Positions 36,008-45,424 are shown, numbered from the stretch's first letter. The stretch: 64,000 nucleotides of DNA from Acuticoccus mangrovi (GCF_016411865.1 NZ_JAEKJA010000005.1:186001-250000), one strand, 5' to 3'. A program made the numbers and translations. Notes: generated from the letters alone by a model not told the origin.

Positions 36008-36896
36008 TCAAGGCGATGCCGCTCGCGATGATGAGGACCATTCCCACCACCGCGAGCGGCCCCGGCAGCTCCCCGAACACGAGATAGCCGAGCCCGCCCG
36101 CCCAGATCAGCCGCAGATAGTCGAGCGCGGCGATGCTCGACGACATCGACAGGCGGTAGGCGAGGGTGAGGAGGAATTGCAGCGTGCAGGCGAAGAAGGC
36201 GATGCCGGCGAGGTAGAGCCAGGCGACGGGCTGGCGCAGCGCCGCCCACTCCTCGGGCGTCGCGGTGAGGACGGCGATGATGCCGAACACCAGTGCGCCG
36301 AGCGCGGCGTAGTAGAAGAGCACCGCGAAGTGGGTGCTGTTCGCCGGCATCTTGCGGATGACGATGATCATGCACCCCGTCAGCAAGGCGCCGGTCAGGA
36401 TGACGAGGCCGACGGCGTTGAAGTCGGCGGCGGTGGGGTTCAGCACCAGGAGGGTGCCGCAGAACCCCACCCCGGCGGCGATCCAGGAGAACCGGTCCGG
36501 CGTCTCCTTGAGGAGGGGGATCGCCATCAGCATGACGAAGATCGGCGTGGTGAAGTTGATGGAGGTGACCACGACGAGCGGCAGATAGCCGAGGCCGTAG
36601 TAGAAGCAGGCCATCGAGGAGAGGCCGAAGAAGGCGTGCCACAGGTGAGCCCGCTTGTGCGCGGTGACGAGCGCGTGCCGGTTCCGCTCGATGAGGAGCA
36701 GCGGCAGGAAGATCACGAGGACGCCGCCCGAGCGCAGCGCCATCGTCATGATCGCGCCGAGGCCGACGTCGTGCAGCAGCTTCACCGAGAGGCCGGTGAG
36801 CGGCACCACCAGCGTGGTGCCCAGCATGGCGGCGATGCCGATCGCCGGCCGCCGAGTGACTTCGGTTCGGGGCGGTGCCTCGACCGCCGCGCTCAC
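35964..36896 (-). CDS. EamA/DMT-family transporter
   Basis: Inner-membrane drug/metabolite transporter with ten predicted transmembrane segments in two homologous EamA halves; the 310-residue length is typical. Such proteins usually export or import small metabolites with protons. The GTG at 36896 overlaps the stop of the small dehydrogenase subunit gene by three bases, so it is the last gene of a minus-strand set that begins with GMC or the CMD gene. The substrate is unknown but probably belongs to this catabolic island. Confidence 0.88.
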   Translation of the reverse strand: MSAAVEAPPRTEVTRRPAIGIAAMLGTTLVVPLTGLSVKLLHDVGLGAIMTMALRSGGVLVIFLPLLLIERNRHALVTAHKRAHLWHAFFGLSSMACFYYGLGYLPLVVVTSINFTTPIFVMLMAIPLLKETPDRFSWIAAGVGFCGTLLVLNPTAADFNAVGLVILTGALLTGCMIIVIRKMPANSTHFAVLFYYAALGALVFGIIAVLTATPEEWAALRQPVAWLYLAGIAFFACTLQFLLTLAYRLSMSSSIAALDYLRLIWAGGLGYLVFGELPGPLAVVGMVLIIASGIALIIRQRAQARRGSAR

Positions 36897-37324
36897 CCCT
36901 CCACCTTGCGCCAGAACGGCGCACGCTGGCGGACGGTGGCGAGGAGGCTCTCGTCGAACGGCGGCAGCGCATAGCCCTTCGGCTGCGGTGGCCGCGCCGG
37001 GTAGCCGGTGCGCGCCTCCACCACGCAGCGCACGCCGGCGTCGGTATAGTAGGCCCCATAGGCGTAGAGGATGAGCGTTGCGAAGCCGTCCGGATCCGCG
37101 CCCTCCAATGCCTCGAGGGCGGCGACCTGGCCGGCTTCCTCCAGCGTGGCGAAGTCCCCCGGCAGCTTGGCGAGGAGGGTTTCGAGCGCACCCGTCGCAT
37201 CGCGCTCGGCGGCGAGCTTCAGCGCCTTGCGCGGCAGTTCGATGTCGCTGGCCGAGGGCCAGCCGAGCTCGTCGTCGCCCGGCAGCAGACGGTCGAGGAC
37301 GGTGGGCAGGAGGTCGAGGCTCAT
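36893..37324 (-). CDS. gluconate 2-dehydrogenase subunit 3 family protein
   Basis: Small subunit that accompanies GMC-type dehydrogenases with an iron-sulfur motif. The 143-residue product shows the family pattern: an acidic helical N-terminal half, then ILYAYGAYYTDAGVRCV and the closing RTGYPARPPQPKGYALPPFD. Unlike many members it has no Tat or Sec signal, so the complex is probably cytoplasmic. The ATG at 37324 overlaps the GMC stop; the open frame upstream is only antiphase coding. Only one of the two GMC paralogs in the window has this partner. Confidence 0.85.
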   Translation of the reverse strand: MSLDLLPTVLDRLLPGDDELGWPSASDIELPRKALKLAAERDATGALETLLAKLPGDFATLEEAGQVAALEALEGADPDGFATLILYAYGAYYTDAGVRCVVEARTGYPARPPQPKGYALPPFDESLLATVRQRAPFWRKVEG

Positions 37325-38949
37325 AGGGTTTCGTCTTCGGTGGTGGGGCTCAGCGCGATGCGGCCCAGAAGGTGGTCGGCGATGCGCAGGGCGTTCGCCT
37401 GCAGCGTCGGCGTCGGGTTGACGCCGCCGGAGGAGGGGAAGGTGGACCCGTCGACGATCGCGAGACCCGGAACGCCGTGGACGCGGCCGTAGCGGTCGGT
37501 CACGGAGGTCTCCGGATCCTCGCCCATCGCGCAAGTGCCGAGGAAGTGAAAGCCGGCCTGGCGCGACAGCGGCGTCACCACGATGTCGCGGGCGCCGGCC
37601 TCGTCCATCACCTCGCGCGCGCGGCCGATGCCGTGGTCGAGCAGGCGTCGCTCGTTGGTGCCGAGGCGGTAGGAGAGGGCGGCGGCGGGCACGCTGGCCG
37701 CGTCGACGGTCCTCTCGTCGAGGCTCACGCGATTGTCGGGGTCGGGGAGGTCCTCCACCGTCACCGTGAGGCTCGCGCCGTGGCCGAAATTCGCCTCGAA
37801 GGCGGCGTGATGGCGGCTGCCCCAGGGGATGCGGCGGGCGTAGCCGCCGAGGGCGGTGCCGAGCGGGCCCTGGCCGCGCAGCCCCTGGAGCTGATAGCCG
37901 CGCACGGCGTCGCGATCAGCGACGTCGCTCTCGTAGAATTCCTGGCTGTAGAGGGCGCAGGCGAAGGCACCGACGGGCATGCCGATGGGCTCGTCGAAGA
38001 GGCCCGTCACGATCGCCGTCGGATGGTGCATCAGGTGGCGCCCGACCTGGTCGCGGGCGTTGCCGATCCCCTCGGGATGGGCCATCGAGCGGGAGGCGAG
38101 CAGGAGGCGCGGCGTCCCCATCCCGTTGGCGGCGACGATGATGAGGTCGGCTTCGAGGTGCTGAAGCGCCATGTCGGCGTCGAGATAGGTGACGGCGATC
38201 GCCCGCCCGTCCCGGTCGGTCTCGATGGCGGCGACCTGGGCGCCGGTCTCGAGCCGAACACCCTTCTTGAGGGCGAGCGGCCAGTAGGTGAGGTCGGTGG
38301 AGGCGCGCGCGCCCGTGGGGCAGCCGAGGCCGCAGGGTCCGCAATGGTTGCAGGCACCGCGCTTGCCGAGCGGCTGGGCGGTGGAGTTGATCGCCGAGTC
38401 CGACGGCCACCAGTGCCAGCCGAGCCGGTCGAAGGCGCCGGCGAGCCGCGTGGTCGCGGGGCAGAGCGGCAAGGGCGGCATCGCCCGCGCCGTGCGTGGC
38501 GGGTTGGCCGGGTCGCCGGCGAGCCCCGACACGCCCATGATCGTGTCGTTGAGATCGTAGTAGGGGGCGAGATCGTCGTAGCCGACCGGCCAGTCGCGCC
38601 CCACGCCGTCGAGGCTGCGGGTGCGGAAGTCGGAGGGGTGGAAGCGCGGGAAGTGGGCGCCCCAGCGCAGCGTGCTGCCGCCGACGCCGCAGAAGAGGGC
38701 GGGTCGGATTGGCGTGGCGTCGGTGGTGACGGGATAGTCGGCCGCGGCCTTGCGGATCGCCGGATCGGGATGCCGCTCGGTCTGCAGCACCCACTCCCAG
38801 TTGGCGGATTGGCTCGCGGCGGGCGGCGTCCAGCCGCCCCGCTCCAGCACCGTCACATCGACGCCAGCCTCGGCGAAGCGCCACGCGACCGCGGCGCCCG
38901 ATGCGCCGGCGCCGATCACGATGACATCGGTTCGTTGCGTGCCCTGCAT
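37321..38949 (-). CDS. GMC-family FAD oxidoreductase with four-Cys motif
   Basis: 542-residue FAD enzyme, paralog of the product of 32724-34298. The dinucleotide motif is IGAGASG, and the four cysteines fall at exactly the same residues (200, 203, 206, 210; CNHCGPCGLGC). The GMC C-terminus reads GVNPTPTLQANALRIAD. It forms a coupled pair with the subunit-3 protein that follows. It probably oxidises an alcohol, polyol or sugar and passes electrons through the small subunit. No cytochrome c subunit is adjacent. Confidence 0.9.
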   Translation of the reverse strand: MQGTQRTDVIVIGAGASGAAVAWRFAEAGVDVTVLERGGWTPPAASQSANWEWVLQTERHPDPAIRKAAADYPVTTDATPIRPALFCGVGGSTLRWGAHFPRFHPSDFRTRSLDGVGRDWPVGYDDLAPYYDLNDTIMGVSGLAGDPANPPRTARAMPPLPLCPATTRLAGAFDRLGWHWWPSDSAINSTAQPLGKRGACNHCGPCGLGCPTGARASTDLTYWPLALKKGVRLETGAQVAAIETDRDGRAIAVTYLDADMALQHLEADLIIVAANGMGTPRLLLASRSMAHPEGIGNARDQVGRHLMHHPTAIVTGLFDEPIGMPVGAFACALYSQEFYESDVADRDAVRGYQLQGLRGQGPLGTALGGYARRIPWGSRHHAAFEANFGHGASLTVTVEDLPDPDNRVSLDERTVDAASVPAAALSYRLGTNERRLLDHGIGRAREVMDEAGARDIVVTPLSRQAGFHFLGTCAMGEDPETSVTDRYGRVHGVPGLAIVDGSTFPSSGGVNPTPTLQANALRIADHLLGRIALSPTTEDETL

Positions 38950-38970
38950 GGTGCCGTCCGCCGCCTTCCT

Positions 38971-39378
38971 CTACTCGGGGGCTTTTTGGTCGACCCAGCC
39001 CTTGCCGGCCTTCATCTCCAGCATCGCCTTGCAGAAGGCCTCGAAGGCGGGGATGCCGGCCGGCAGCGCGGCCATGAAGGCGGCCTCGTAGACCTCGTCC
39101 CAGGTGGCGCCGTTCTGGACGGCGCGGGTGGCGGCCCACTCGACGCCCTCGCGGTCGCCCTTCACCGCGGTGGTCACGCCGACGAGCACGAGGAAGCGGG
39201 TCTTGAGGTCGAGATGGCGGCCTTCGGCCTCGCCGAAGATCGTGTAGGAGGCGAGGGCGCCGTAGCGCTTCAGGAACTCGGGGTTCACTTCGGCGAGGGC
39301 GTCGTGGACCGGAAGGGTGTAGCCGCGAACCTTGCGGATCTTCTCGAGTTCGGCTTCGCCTTCGGGGGTCATGGCCAT
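38971..39378 (-). CDS. carboxymuconolactone decarboxylase (CMD) family protein
   Basis: 135-residue all-helical protein of the CMD/AhpD superfamily, recognised by the block LDLKTRFLVLVGVTTAVKGDREGVEWAATRAVQNGAT and the conserved C-terminal AALPAGIPAFEAF. The CxxC pair of AhpD peroxidases is absent, so it belongs to the decarboxylase/isomerase-like side. It lies between the FMN oxidoreductase and the GMC gene on the same strand, with 21- and 28-base gaps. Its role in the pathway is unknown. Confidence 0.82.
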   Translation of the reverse strand: MAMTPEGEAELEKIRKVRGYTLPVHDALAEVNPEFLKRYGALASYTIFGEAEGRHLDLKTRFLVLVGVTTAVKGDREGVEWAATRAVQNGATWDEVYEAAFMAALPAGIPAFEAFCKAMLEMKAGKGWVDQKAPE

Positions 39379-39406
39379 GGTGGATCGTTCCTTGGGTTGG
39401 GGGAGG

Positions 39407-41419
39407 TCAGATCGCGCGGGCGGCGATCTCGGCCTCGCGGATGGCGTCGTTGACGCGCCGCGGGGACATCGCGTCGCCCACGAGATGGAGGGATAGGGAG
39501 CCGCGGTCGGCGTCGAGGGCGTGGAACACCTCGTCGGCGGCCGCCGCGCCGACCATCATCACGACGGCGCCGGCGGGCACGTCGGTCGCTTCGCCGGTGT
39601 AGACGTCGCGCAGCGTGGCGGTGGTCGCGCCGATCGCGGCGAGCTCTACGTCGGGCACGAAGCGCACGCCGAGGGTGCGCAGCATCTTGTGCACCTTGCC
39701 CCAGTCGCGGCTCGCGGCGAGGTCGGGCGAGGCCTGGCCGAGCTGGGTGGCGAAGGTGACCGCCGCCCCCACACGGGAGCAATATTCGGCGACGACGGCA
39801 CCCTGCCGGCCGCCGAGCGCGTCGAACACGACGACGCTGTCGGGAAGCCGTGGCCGTGTCTCCAACAGCTCGATATAGGAGTAGACGTGGGGCTGGTCGG
39901 CGCCGGGCACCGCCGAGCCGTCGATCCACCGCCCCGGCCGCAACGGCGTCCAGCCGTGCTTGAGGCCCACCGCGCCGCTCGCCACGACGACGGCGTCGAA
40001 GCCCATCTCGCGCAGCTCGGCCGCGCCGATCCGGGTATCGAGCCGCACTGTCGCGCTCGTCTCGGCGAGGCGGTCGATCATCCAGTCGACGATCTCGACC
40101 AGCTCGCGGCGGCTGTCGGCCTCCGCCCACAGGCGCACCTGTCCGCCGAGCCGGCTCCGCGCCTCGAACAGCGTCACCTCGTGGCCGCGCCGTGCCGCGG
40201 TGAGGGCGGCGCGCAGGCCGGCGGGGCCGCCCCCCACCACCGCGACCCGGCGGGGGACGTCGGCGACCTCGAGGAGTGTGTCGGACAGCTCGGTCTCGGC
40301 GCCGGCGGCCGGGTTGTGGATGCAGGCGATGGGGGCCTGGGCGAAGATCGACGACATGCACCAGTTGGCGCCGACGCAGGGGCGGATCGGCTCGGCCGCC
40401 GTCTCCGCCTTGCGCACCCACGCCGGGTCGGCGATGAGCTGGCGCGCGAGGCCGACGATCTCGCATTTGCCCTCGGCGAGGAAGCCTTCCGCCTCGGCGT
40501 GGGTCACGATCCGCCCGCCGCCGATGACCGGCACCGTCACCGCATCGGCGATCTTCGCCGTGGCGGGGAGCTGGAAGCCGTGGATCTCCGGGCTCGTCGG
40601 GTAGATGAGCATGCGGTTGATGTAGGTGCCTTGCGACACCGAGAAGTAGTCCACCATCCCCGTCGCCTCGAGGCGGGCGGCGATGTCGGCCCAGTCGTCG
40701 GGGCGAAGGCCGCCCTCGTGGCCGTCGTCGCCGTTCATGCGGATGCCGACGATCATGTCGGCGCCGACCTCCTCGCGCGTCGCGGCGAGGATCTCCTCCA
40801 CGATCCGGAGGCGATTCTCGACGGAGCCGCCGAAGGCGTCAGTGCGGTTGTTGATGGCGGGGGAGAGGAATTGCTGGATGAGGTAGCCGTGGGCGAGGCC
40901 GGCCACCTCCACCCCGTCGAGCCCGCCTTCCTTGGCGTAGCGCGCCGACAGGCGGTAGCCCTTGACGATGTCGTCGATGTCCTTCGCCGTCATCACGTGC
41001 GGCATCTCGCGGTAGACGGCGCAGGGGATCGCCGACGGCGACCAGACGGGCAGGCCGTTCGCGACCGAATTGGTCTGCCGGCCGCGATGCCACGGCTGCA
41101 TCAGGAGGAGCGAGCCCTCGGCCTGCACCGGCCCGGCGATCTTGCGATATTGCTCCACCATGCGCTCGTCGAAGGCGAACGCCTTGCCCTTGTAGGGCTG
41201 GGTGGTGGGATGGACGGCCATCGCCTCCATGGTGATCGCCGCGACGCCGCCCTTGGCGCGCTCCACGTAGTAGGCGACGTGGCTGTCGGTGAAGAGGTGA
41301 TCCTTCACGAGCAGCGTCGCGTGGGCGAGCATCCAAACGCGGTTGCGCAGCGTCCGCGGCCCGACCGTGACGGGGCTCAGAAGGGTCTCGTAGGAGACGG
41401 TCGGTGCGTGAGCGTTCAC
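39407..41419 (-). CDS. NADH:flavin oxidoreductase / amine demethylase-type FMN-FAD enzyme
   Basis: 670-residue fusion of an old-yellow-enzyme FMN barrel (about 1-340), an iron-sulfur segment, and an FAD/NAD-binding domain starting at VVGGGPAGLRAALT (about residue 390). The cluster motif is CVGANWC then C: Cys348, Cys354, Cys366, with Ala351 where most relatives have Cys. This CVGA pattern recalls the dimethylglycine/N-methylproline demethylase subgroup, from memory of that family. The start is a GTG at 41419. It ends a strand-wide set downstream of the oligopeptide-type transporter. Confidence 0.85.
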   Translation of the reverse strand: MNAHAPTVSYETLLSPVTVGPRTLRNRVWMLAHATLLVKDHLFTDSHVAYYVERAKGGVAAITMEAMAVHPTTQPYKGKAFAFDERMVEQYRKIAGPVQAEGSLLLMQPWHRGRQTNSVANGLPVWSPSAIPCAVYREMPHVMTAKDIDDIVKGYRLSARYAKEGGLDGVEVAGLAHGYLIQQFLSPAINNRTDAFGGSVENRLRIVEEILAATREEVGADMIVGIRMNGDDGHEGGLRPDDWADIAARLEATGMVDYFSVSQGTYINRMLIYPTSPEIHGFQLPATAKIADAVTVPVIGGGRIVTHAEAEGFLAEGKCEIVGLARQLIADPAWVRKAETAAEPIRPCVGANWCMSSIFAQAPIACIHNPAAGAETELSDTLLEVADVPRRVAVVGGGPAGLRAALTAARRGHEVTLFEARSRLGGQVRLWAEADSRRELVEIVDWMIDRLAETSATVRLDTRIGAAELREMGFDAVVVASGAVGLKHGWTPLRPGRWIDGSAVPGADQPHVYSYIELLETRPRLPDSVVVFDALGGRQGAVVAEYCSRVGAAVTFATQLGQASPDLAASRDWGKVHKMLRTLGVRFVPDVELAAIGATTATLRDVYTGEATDVPAGAVVMMVGAAAADEVFHALDADRGSLSLHLVGDAMSPRRVNDAIREAEIAARAI

Positions 41420-41461
41420 GGACGTCTTTCTGGTTCTGCGCTGCGGCGACCGGGTCGCCGA

Positions 41462-42484
41462 TTAGAGGTTCAGCCGATTGCCGCCGTCGGCGATCCGGAT
41501 GCAGGCGGCGCGTCGATCCTCCTCGCCGGTCGCGACGAGCGGGGGCAGGCTGTCGCTGCATTCGGGCAGGGCCACGGGGCAGCGGCTCGCGAAGCGACAG
41601 CCCTTCGGCAGGTTGATCGGGGAGGGCACCTCGCCTTCGAGCACGTGGCGCTTGAGGGGAGCCCTCGGGTTCGGCGGCAGGTGCGCCGACATCAGCGCCT
41701 GGGTGTAAGGGTGGGCCGGGGCGCCGAACACGAGGCTGGCCGGACCCTCCTCCACGATGGTGCCGAGATAGAGCACGATGATCCGGTCGGAGATCAGTTT
41801 CACCGTGCCGAGATCGTGGGAGATGAAGAGCATCGCGACGCCGAGCTCGCGCCGCAGTTCGGCGAGAAGCTCCAGGATGCCCGCGCGCACCGAGAGGTCG
41901 AGCGAACTCGTCGGCTCGTCGAGCACCACGAGCTCCGGCTCGGTGGCGATGGCACGGGCGATGCAGACGCGCTGGAGCTGGCCGCCCGAGAGCTCGGCCG
42001 GCGTGCGGCTGAGAAACTTCGCCGGCAGGCGCACCCGCTCGGCGAGCCGCTCCACCCGCTGGCGCCGCTCGCTCCGGCTGAGATTGGTGTGCAGGAGCAG
42101 CGGCTCGCCGATCTGCCGCCCCACCGACATGCGCGGGTTGAGCGCGCTCCAGGGATCCTGAAACACGATCTGCATGCGCGCGCGGAGCGCCCGGAGCGCC
42201 TTGTCGGAGAGACTGGCGAGGTTTTCGCCGTCGAACGTCACGTCGCCCGAGGTCTGCTTCAGCAGCGACAGGACGAGGCGGCCGATGGTGGACTTGCCCG
42301 ACCCGCTCTCACCCACCATTCCCACGATCTCGCCCTGGCGGATAGTGAAGTTGACGTCGTTGACGGCGTGCAGCGTGGCGCCGCCGACGTCGAACTCCTT
42401 CACGAGGTCGCGCGCGGTGAGGATCGGCCGACGCTCGGCGAGGGGCGTCGCGGTCGTCTGGTCGGTGTCGCCGATGGCGTTCAC
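41462..42484 (-). CDS. oligopeptide/dipeptide ABC transporter ATPase, OppF/DppF type
   Basis: Second ATPase of the oligopeptide-type importer, 340 residues. Walker A is GESGSGKST, the Q-loop FQDPWSALNPRMSV is typical of OppF, the signature LSGGQLQR and Walker B VVLDEPTSSLD are intact, and the C-terminal OppF domain contains GCRFASRCP. The GTG overlaps the stop of the other ATPase by four bases. It is the last gene of the transporter operon that runs from 48670 downward. Confidence 0.93.
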   Translation of the reverse strand: MNAIGDTDQTTATPLAERRPILTARDLVKEFDVGGATLHAVNDVNFTIRQGEIVGMVGESGSGKSTIGRLVLSLLKQTSGDVTFDGENLASLSDKALRALRARMQIVFQDPWSALNPRMSVGRQIGEPLLLHTNLSRSERRQRVERLAERVRLPAKFLSRTPAELSGGQLQRVCIARAIATEPELVVLDEPTSSLDLSVRAGILELLAELRRELGVAMLFISHDLGTVKLISDRIIVLYLGTIVEEGPASLVFGAPAHPYTQALMSAHLPPNPRAPLKRHVLEGEVPSPINLPKGCRFASRCPVALPECSDSLPPLVATGEEDRRAACIRIADGGNRLNL

Positions 42485-43470
42485 AGGGGCTGCCCCTCGA
42501 GGTCTTTGGCAAAGTGGCACTGGACGCGGTGGCCCTCGCCGAGGTCGGTGGCGGGCGGCGGCGTGGTGCAGATGTCGCGCACGCGCTCGCAGCGGTCGCG
42601 ATAGTGGCAGCCGATCGGGAGGTTGTAGAGGTCCGGCGGGGGCCCGCCGAGCTGCCGGCCGGAGCCGAGCTTCAGCCGCTCCGGCGTCGCCGAGAGGAGG
42701 GCGCGCGTATAGGGGTGCGACGGCGTCTCGAACACGGCGTCCACCGTGCCCTCCTCCACGATGGAGCCGGCGAACATCACCGCCACCCGCTCGCAATAGT
42801 GCGCCACCACGCCGAGATCGTGGGTGATGATCAACGCTCCCATGGAGCGCTCCAGCACGATCTGGCGCAGGAGGTCGAGGATCGCCGCCTGCACCGTCAC
42901 GTCGAGCCCGGTGGTGGGCTCGTCGGCGATCAGGAGTCGCGGCTCGTTGATGAGCGCCATCGCCATCAAGACGCGCTGCGCCATCCCGCCGGAGAGCTCG
43001 TGCGGCCACGCCCGCATGCGCCGCTCCGGTTCGGGAATGCCGACGGCCGCGAGCATGTCGACGGCCTTCTTGCGCGCGACGCGGCCGTTCACCGGCCGGT
43101 GGGCGCGCTGCATCCGCACGAGCTGGTCGCCGATGCGGCACAGCGGGTCCAGCGAGGTGCGCGGGTTCTGCACCACGAGGCCGATCTCGTAGCCGCGCAG
43201 CTCGTTCATCTCGGCGGGCGGCAGCGTCAGGAGATCGCGCCCGTCGAACACCGCCTCGCCGCCGACGACGCGGGCCGGGGCGCGCAGCAGGCCGAGAACC
43301 GACTGGGCGGTGAGCGACTTGCCCGCCCCCGTCTCGCCCACCAGGCCGACGATCTCGCCCCGGTTCACCTCGAAGGACACCTTGTTGAGGGCGTGGGCGA
43401 CGCGGATCTCGTCGTCGAGCGTGCGGGAGACGAAGTCGGTCTCGAGATTGTCGATCGCAAGGAGGGTCAT
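42481..43470 (-). CDS. oligopeptide/dipeptide ABC transporter ATPase, OppD/DppD type
   Basis: First ATPase, 329 residues, with Walker A GETGAGKSLT, Q-loop VVQNPRTSLDPL, signature LSGGMAQR, Walker B LLIADEPTTGLDVT and the C-terminal oligopeptide domain with GCHYRDRCERV. The ATG at 43470 follows a GAGGGG-like box and overlaps the permease stop by one base. It pairs with the OppF-type ATPase as an asymmetric heterodimer. Confidence 0.93.
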   Translation of the reverse strand: MTLLAIDNLETDFVSRTLDDEIRVAHALNKVSFEVNRGEIVGLVGETGAGKSLTAQSVLGLLRAPARVVGGEAVFDGRDLLTLPPAEMNELRGYEIGLVVQNPRTSLDPLCRIGDQLVRMQRAHRPVNGRVARKKAVDMLAAVGIPEPERRMRAWPHELSGGMAQRVLMAMALINEPRLLIADEPTTGLDVTVQAAILDLLRQIVLERSMGALIITHDLGVVAHYCERVAVMFAGSIVEEGTVDAVFETPSHPYTRALLSATPERLKLGSGRQLGGPPPDLYNLPIGCHYRDRCERVRDICTTPPPATDLGEGHRVQCHFAKDLEGQPL

Positions 43471-44348
43471 CAGCCCCTCCGCCGCGGGTTGAGGAGGTCC
43501 TGCATGCCGTCTCCGAGCATGTTGAGGCCGAGCATCAGAATCATCAGCGCGACCCCGGGGAAGAGGGCGACCCACCACTGGCCGGTCACCATGAACTCGG
43601 CGCCCTGGCGGATCATCACGCCCCATTCGGGCGTCGGCACCTGGATGCCGACGCCGAGGAAGGCGAGCGCGGCGGAGATGCGGATCGCCCAGGCGGCGCG
43701 CACGGCCGACTGCGCCATCGCGCCCTGGATGGCGTTCGGCAGGAGATGCACCATCACGATGCGCCAGGTGGGATTGCCCGCCGCCTTCGCCGCCTCGACC
43801 ATGGTGGAGGAGCGCAGCGCGAGCACCTCAGCGCGCACCACGCGGGCGAAGATCGGGCTGTCGAGCACGCCGATCACGAGCACCACGTTGAGCACCGACG
43901 GCCCGGCGGCGGCCACCACGGCGAGCGCCAGGATGATCGAGGGGAACACGCGCAGCGCATCGAGGACGCGCATCGTGACCTCGTCGAGCGCGCCCCCGAC
44001 ATAGCCGACCCAGAGGCCGAGCGGCACGCCGATGACGAGCGACAGGAGCACCGCCGGTACGGCGATCGCGAAGGCGTAGCGCGCGCCGAAGATCACGCGG
44101 GAGAAGATGTCCATCCCGTTGCCGTCGGTGCCGAACCAGAAGGTGGAGCCGGGGTCGACGAGGATCTCGCGCGGGAAGGAGTGGACCGGGTCGTAGGGCG
44201 TGATCAACGGGGCGAAGATGCCGCCGAGCGCGAACAGGCCGACGATGGCGAAGCCCACGGCGGCGGTGGGGCTGCGCCGGGCGAGCCCCTTGATGCGGGA
44301 GGTGAGGACGTTGCGTCGGCGGGGCGTCGCGACTGCGGTATCGGTCAT
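43470..44348 (-). CDS. oligopeptide/dipeptide ABC transporter permease, DppC type
   Basis: Inner-membrane subunit of 292 residues with an N-terminal OppC-like segment and six hydrophobic stretches. The conserved WFGTDGNGMDIFSRVI motif near residue 70 is typical of DppC/OppC. The EAA loop is near VEAAKAAGNPTWRIV. The ATG overlaps the DppB-type stop by four bases. It partners the product of 44345-45361. Confidence 0.93.
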   Translation of the reverse strand: MTDTAVATPRRRNVLTSRIKGLARRSPTAAVGFAIVGLFALGGIFAPLITPYDPVHSFPREILVDPGSTFWFGTDGNGMDIFSRVIFGARYAFAIAVPAVLLSLVIGVPLGLWVGYVGGALDEVTMRVLDALRVFPSIILALAVVAAAGPSVLNVVLVIGVLDSPIFARVVRAEVLALRSSTMVEAAKAAGNPTWRIVMVHLLPNAIQGAMAQSAVRAAWAIRISAALAFLGVGIQVPTPEWGVMIRQGAEFMVTGQWWVALFPGVALMILMLGLNMLGDGMQDLLNPRRRG

Positions 44349-45361
44349 GTCGCATCCACGTTGCGCGGCTCGAGAAGGACGACGAGGAGGTCGACCACCA
44401 GGAAGACGACGACGGAGAAGAGGGCGAGGGCGAGCACGTAGCCCTGCACCGCAGCGAAGTCGCCGTTGACGATGGCGTTGAGCCCGTACTGGCCGAGCCC
44501 GCCCCAGGCGAAGACGAACTCGATGAGCGAGGCCGTGCCGACGAGGCCGGTGATCTCGGTGCCGACGAAGGTGAGGATGGGCACCGTGGCGTTGCGCATC
44601 ACGATCTTGCGCACCTGGCGGTCGGGCAGCCCGCACGCCTTGGCGTAGCGCACCGCGTCGCCGGAGTAGATCTCCACCGCGATCGCCCGGGTCTGCTTGA
44701 TGATCGGGGCCGCCGAGATGATGGCGATCGACACCACCGGCAGCACCAGGTGGCCGAGCGCCGACCGCGTCGCCTCCCAGTCGCCGGCGATGATGCTGTC
44801 GACGAGGTAGGAGCCGGTCACGGTGGGGGGCGGGATCACCATCATGGAGATGCGGCCGATCCCGGGCGGCGCCCAGCCGAGGAGGTAGAAGAACACGAAG
44901 AGGAGGACGAGCCCCAGCCAGTAGGTGGGGATCGAGAAGCCGAGGAGCGAGATCGCCCGGGCGATCTGGTCGAACCACCCGTTGGGGTGGGCCGCCCCGC
45001 GCATTCCGGCGGGGATGCCGACGAGGGCGCCGAGGCCGATGCCGAGGAAGAGCAGCTCCAGCGTCACGGGGAGGCGGGCGAGGATGTCGTCGAGCACGGG
45101 GCGGGTGGAGATCCAGCTTTTGCCGAGATCGCCCTGGGCGACGTTCATCAGGTAGATGCCGAACTGGGTGAGCAGCGGCTGGTCGAGCCCGAGCTCCTGT
45201 TCGATGCGGTCGATCTGACCCTGCGTCGCGGTCGGACCGGCCAGCATCTCCACCGGATCCTGTCCGCCGAGGCGCACCAGCATGAACGTGAAGAACACGA
45301 TCCCGACGAGAAGCGGGATGATGAACGTCAGTCGGCGGGTGAGAAAGCGGCGGATCTTCAT
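44345..45361 (-). CDS. oligopeptide/dipeptide ABC transporter permease, DppB type
   Basis: 338-residue inner-membrane subunit with the DppB layout: an N-terminal transmembrane helix, a periplasmic segment containing GQIDRIEQELGLDQPLLTQF, then five more helices. The loop with DAVRYAKACGLPDRQVRKIV contacts the ATPases. It follows the first binding-protein gene by 63 bases, in the usual order A-B-C-D-F. Confidence 0.93.
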   Translation of the reverse strand: MKIRRFLTRRLTFIIPLLVGIVFFTFMLVRLGGQDPVEMLAGPTATQGQIDRIEQELGLDQPLLTQFGIYLMNVAQGDLGKSWISTRPVLDDILARLPVTLELLFLGIGLGALVGIPAGMRGAAHPNGWFDQIARAISLLGFSIPTYWLGLVLLFVFFYLLGWAPPGIGRISMMVIPPPTVTGSYLVDSIIAGDWEATRSALGHLVLPVVSIAIISAAPIIKQTRAIAVEIYSGDAVRYAKACGLPDRQVRKIVMRNATVPILTFVGTEITGLVGTASLIEFVFAWGGLGQYGLNAIVNGDFAAVQGYVLALALFSVVVFLVVDLLVVLLEPRNVDAT

Positions 45362-45424
45362 GGCAGGCGCTGCGATGACGGGTCGGACGGTGACGGGTCG
45401 AACAGGGACACGTGCGGGGTTCCG

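Noticed and set aside
39521-42604. Long open frame (about 1027 codons) on the plus strand
   Set aside because: Antisense to the FMN oxidoreductase and the ATPase genes, crossing several well-supported minus-strand genes; third-position GC bias explains it.
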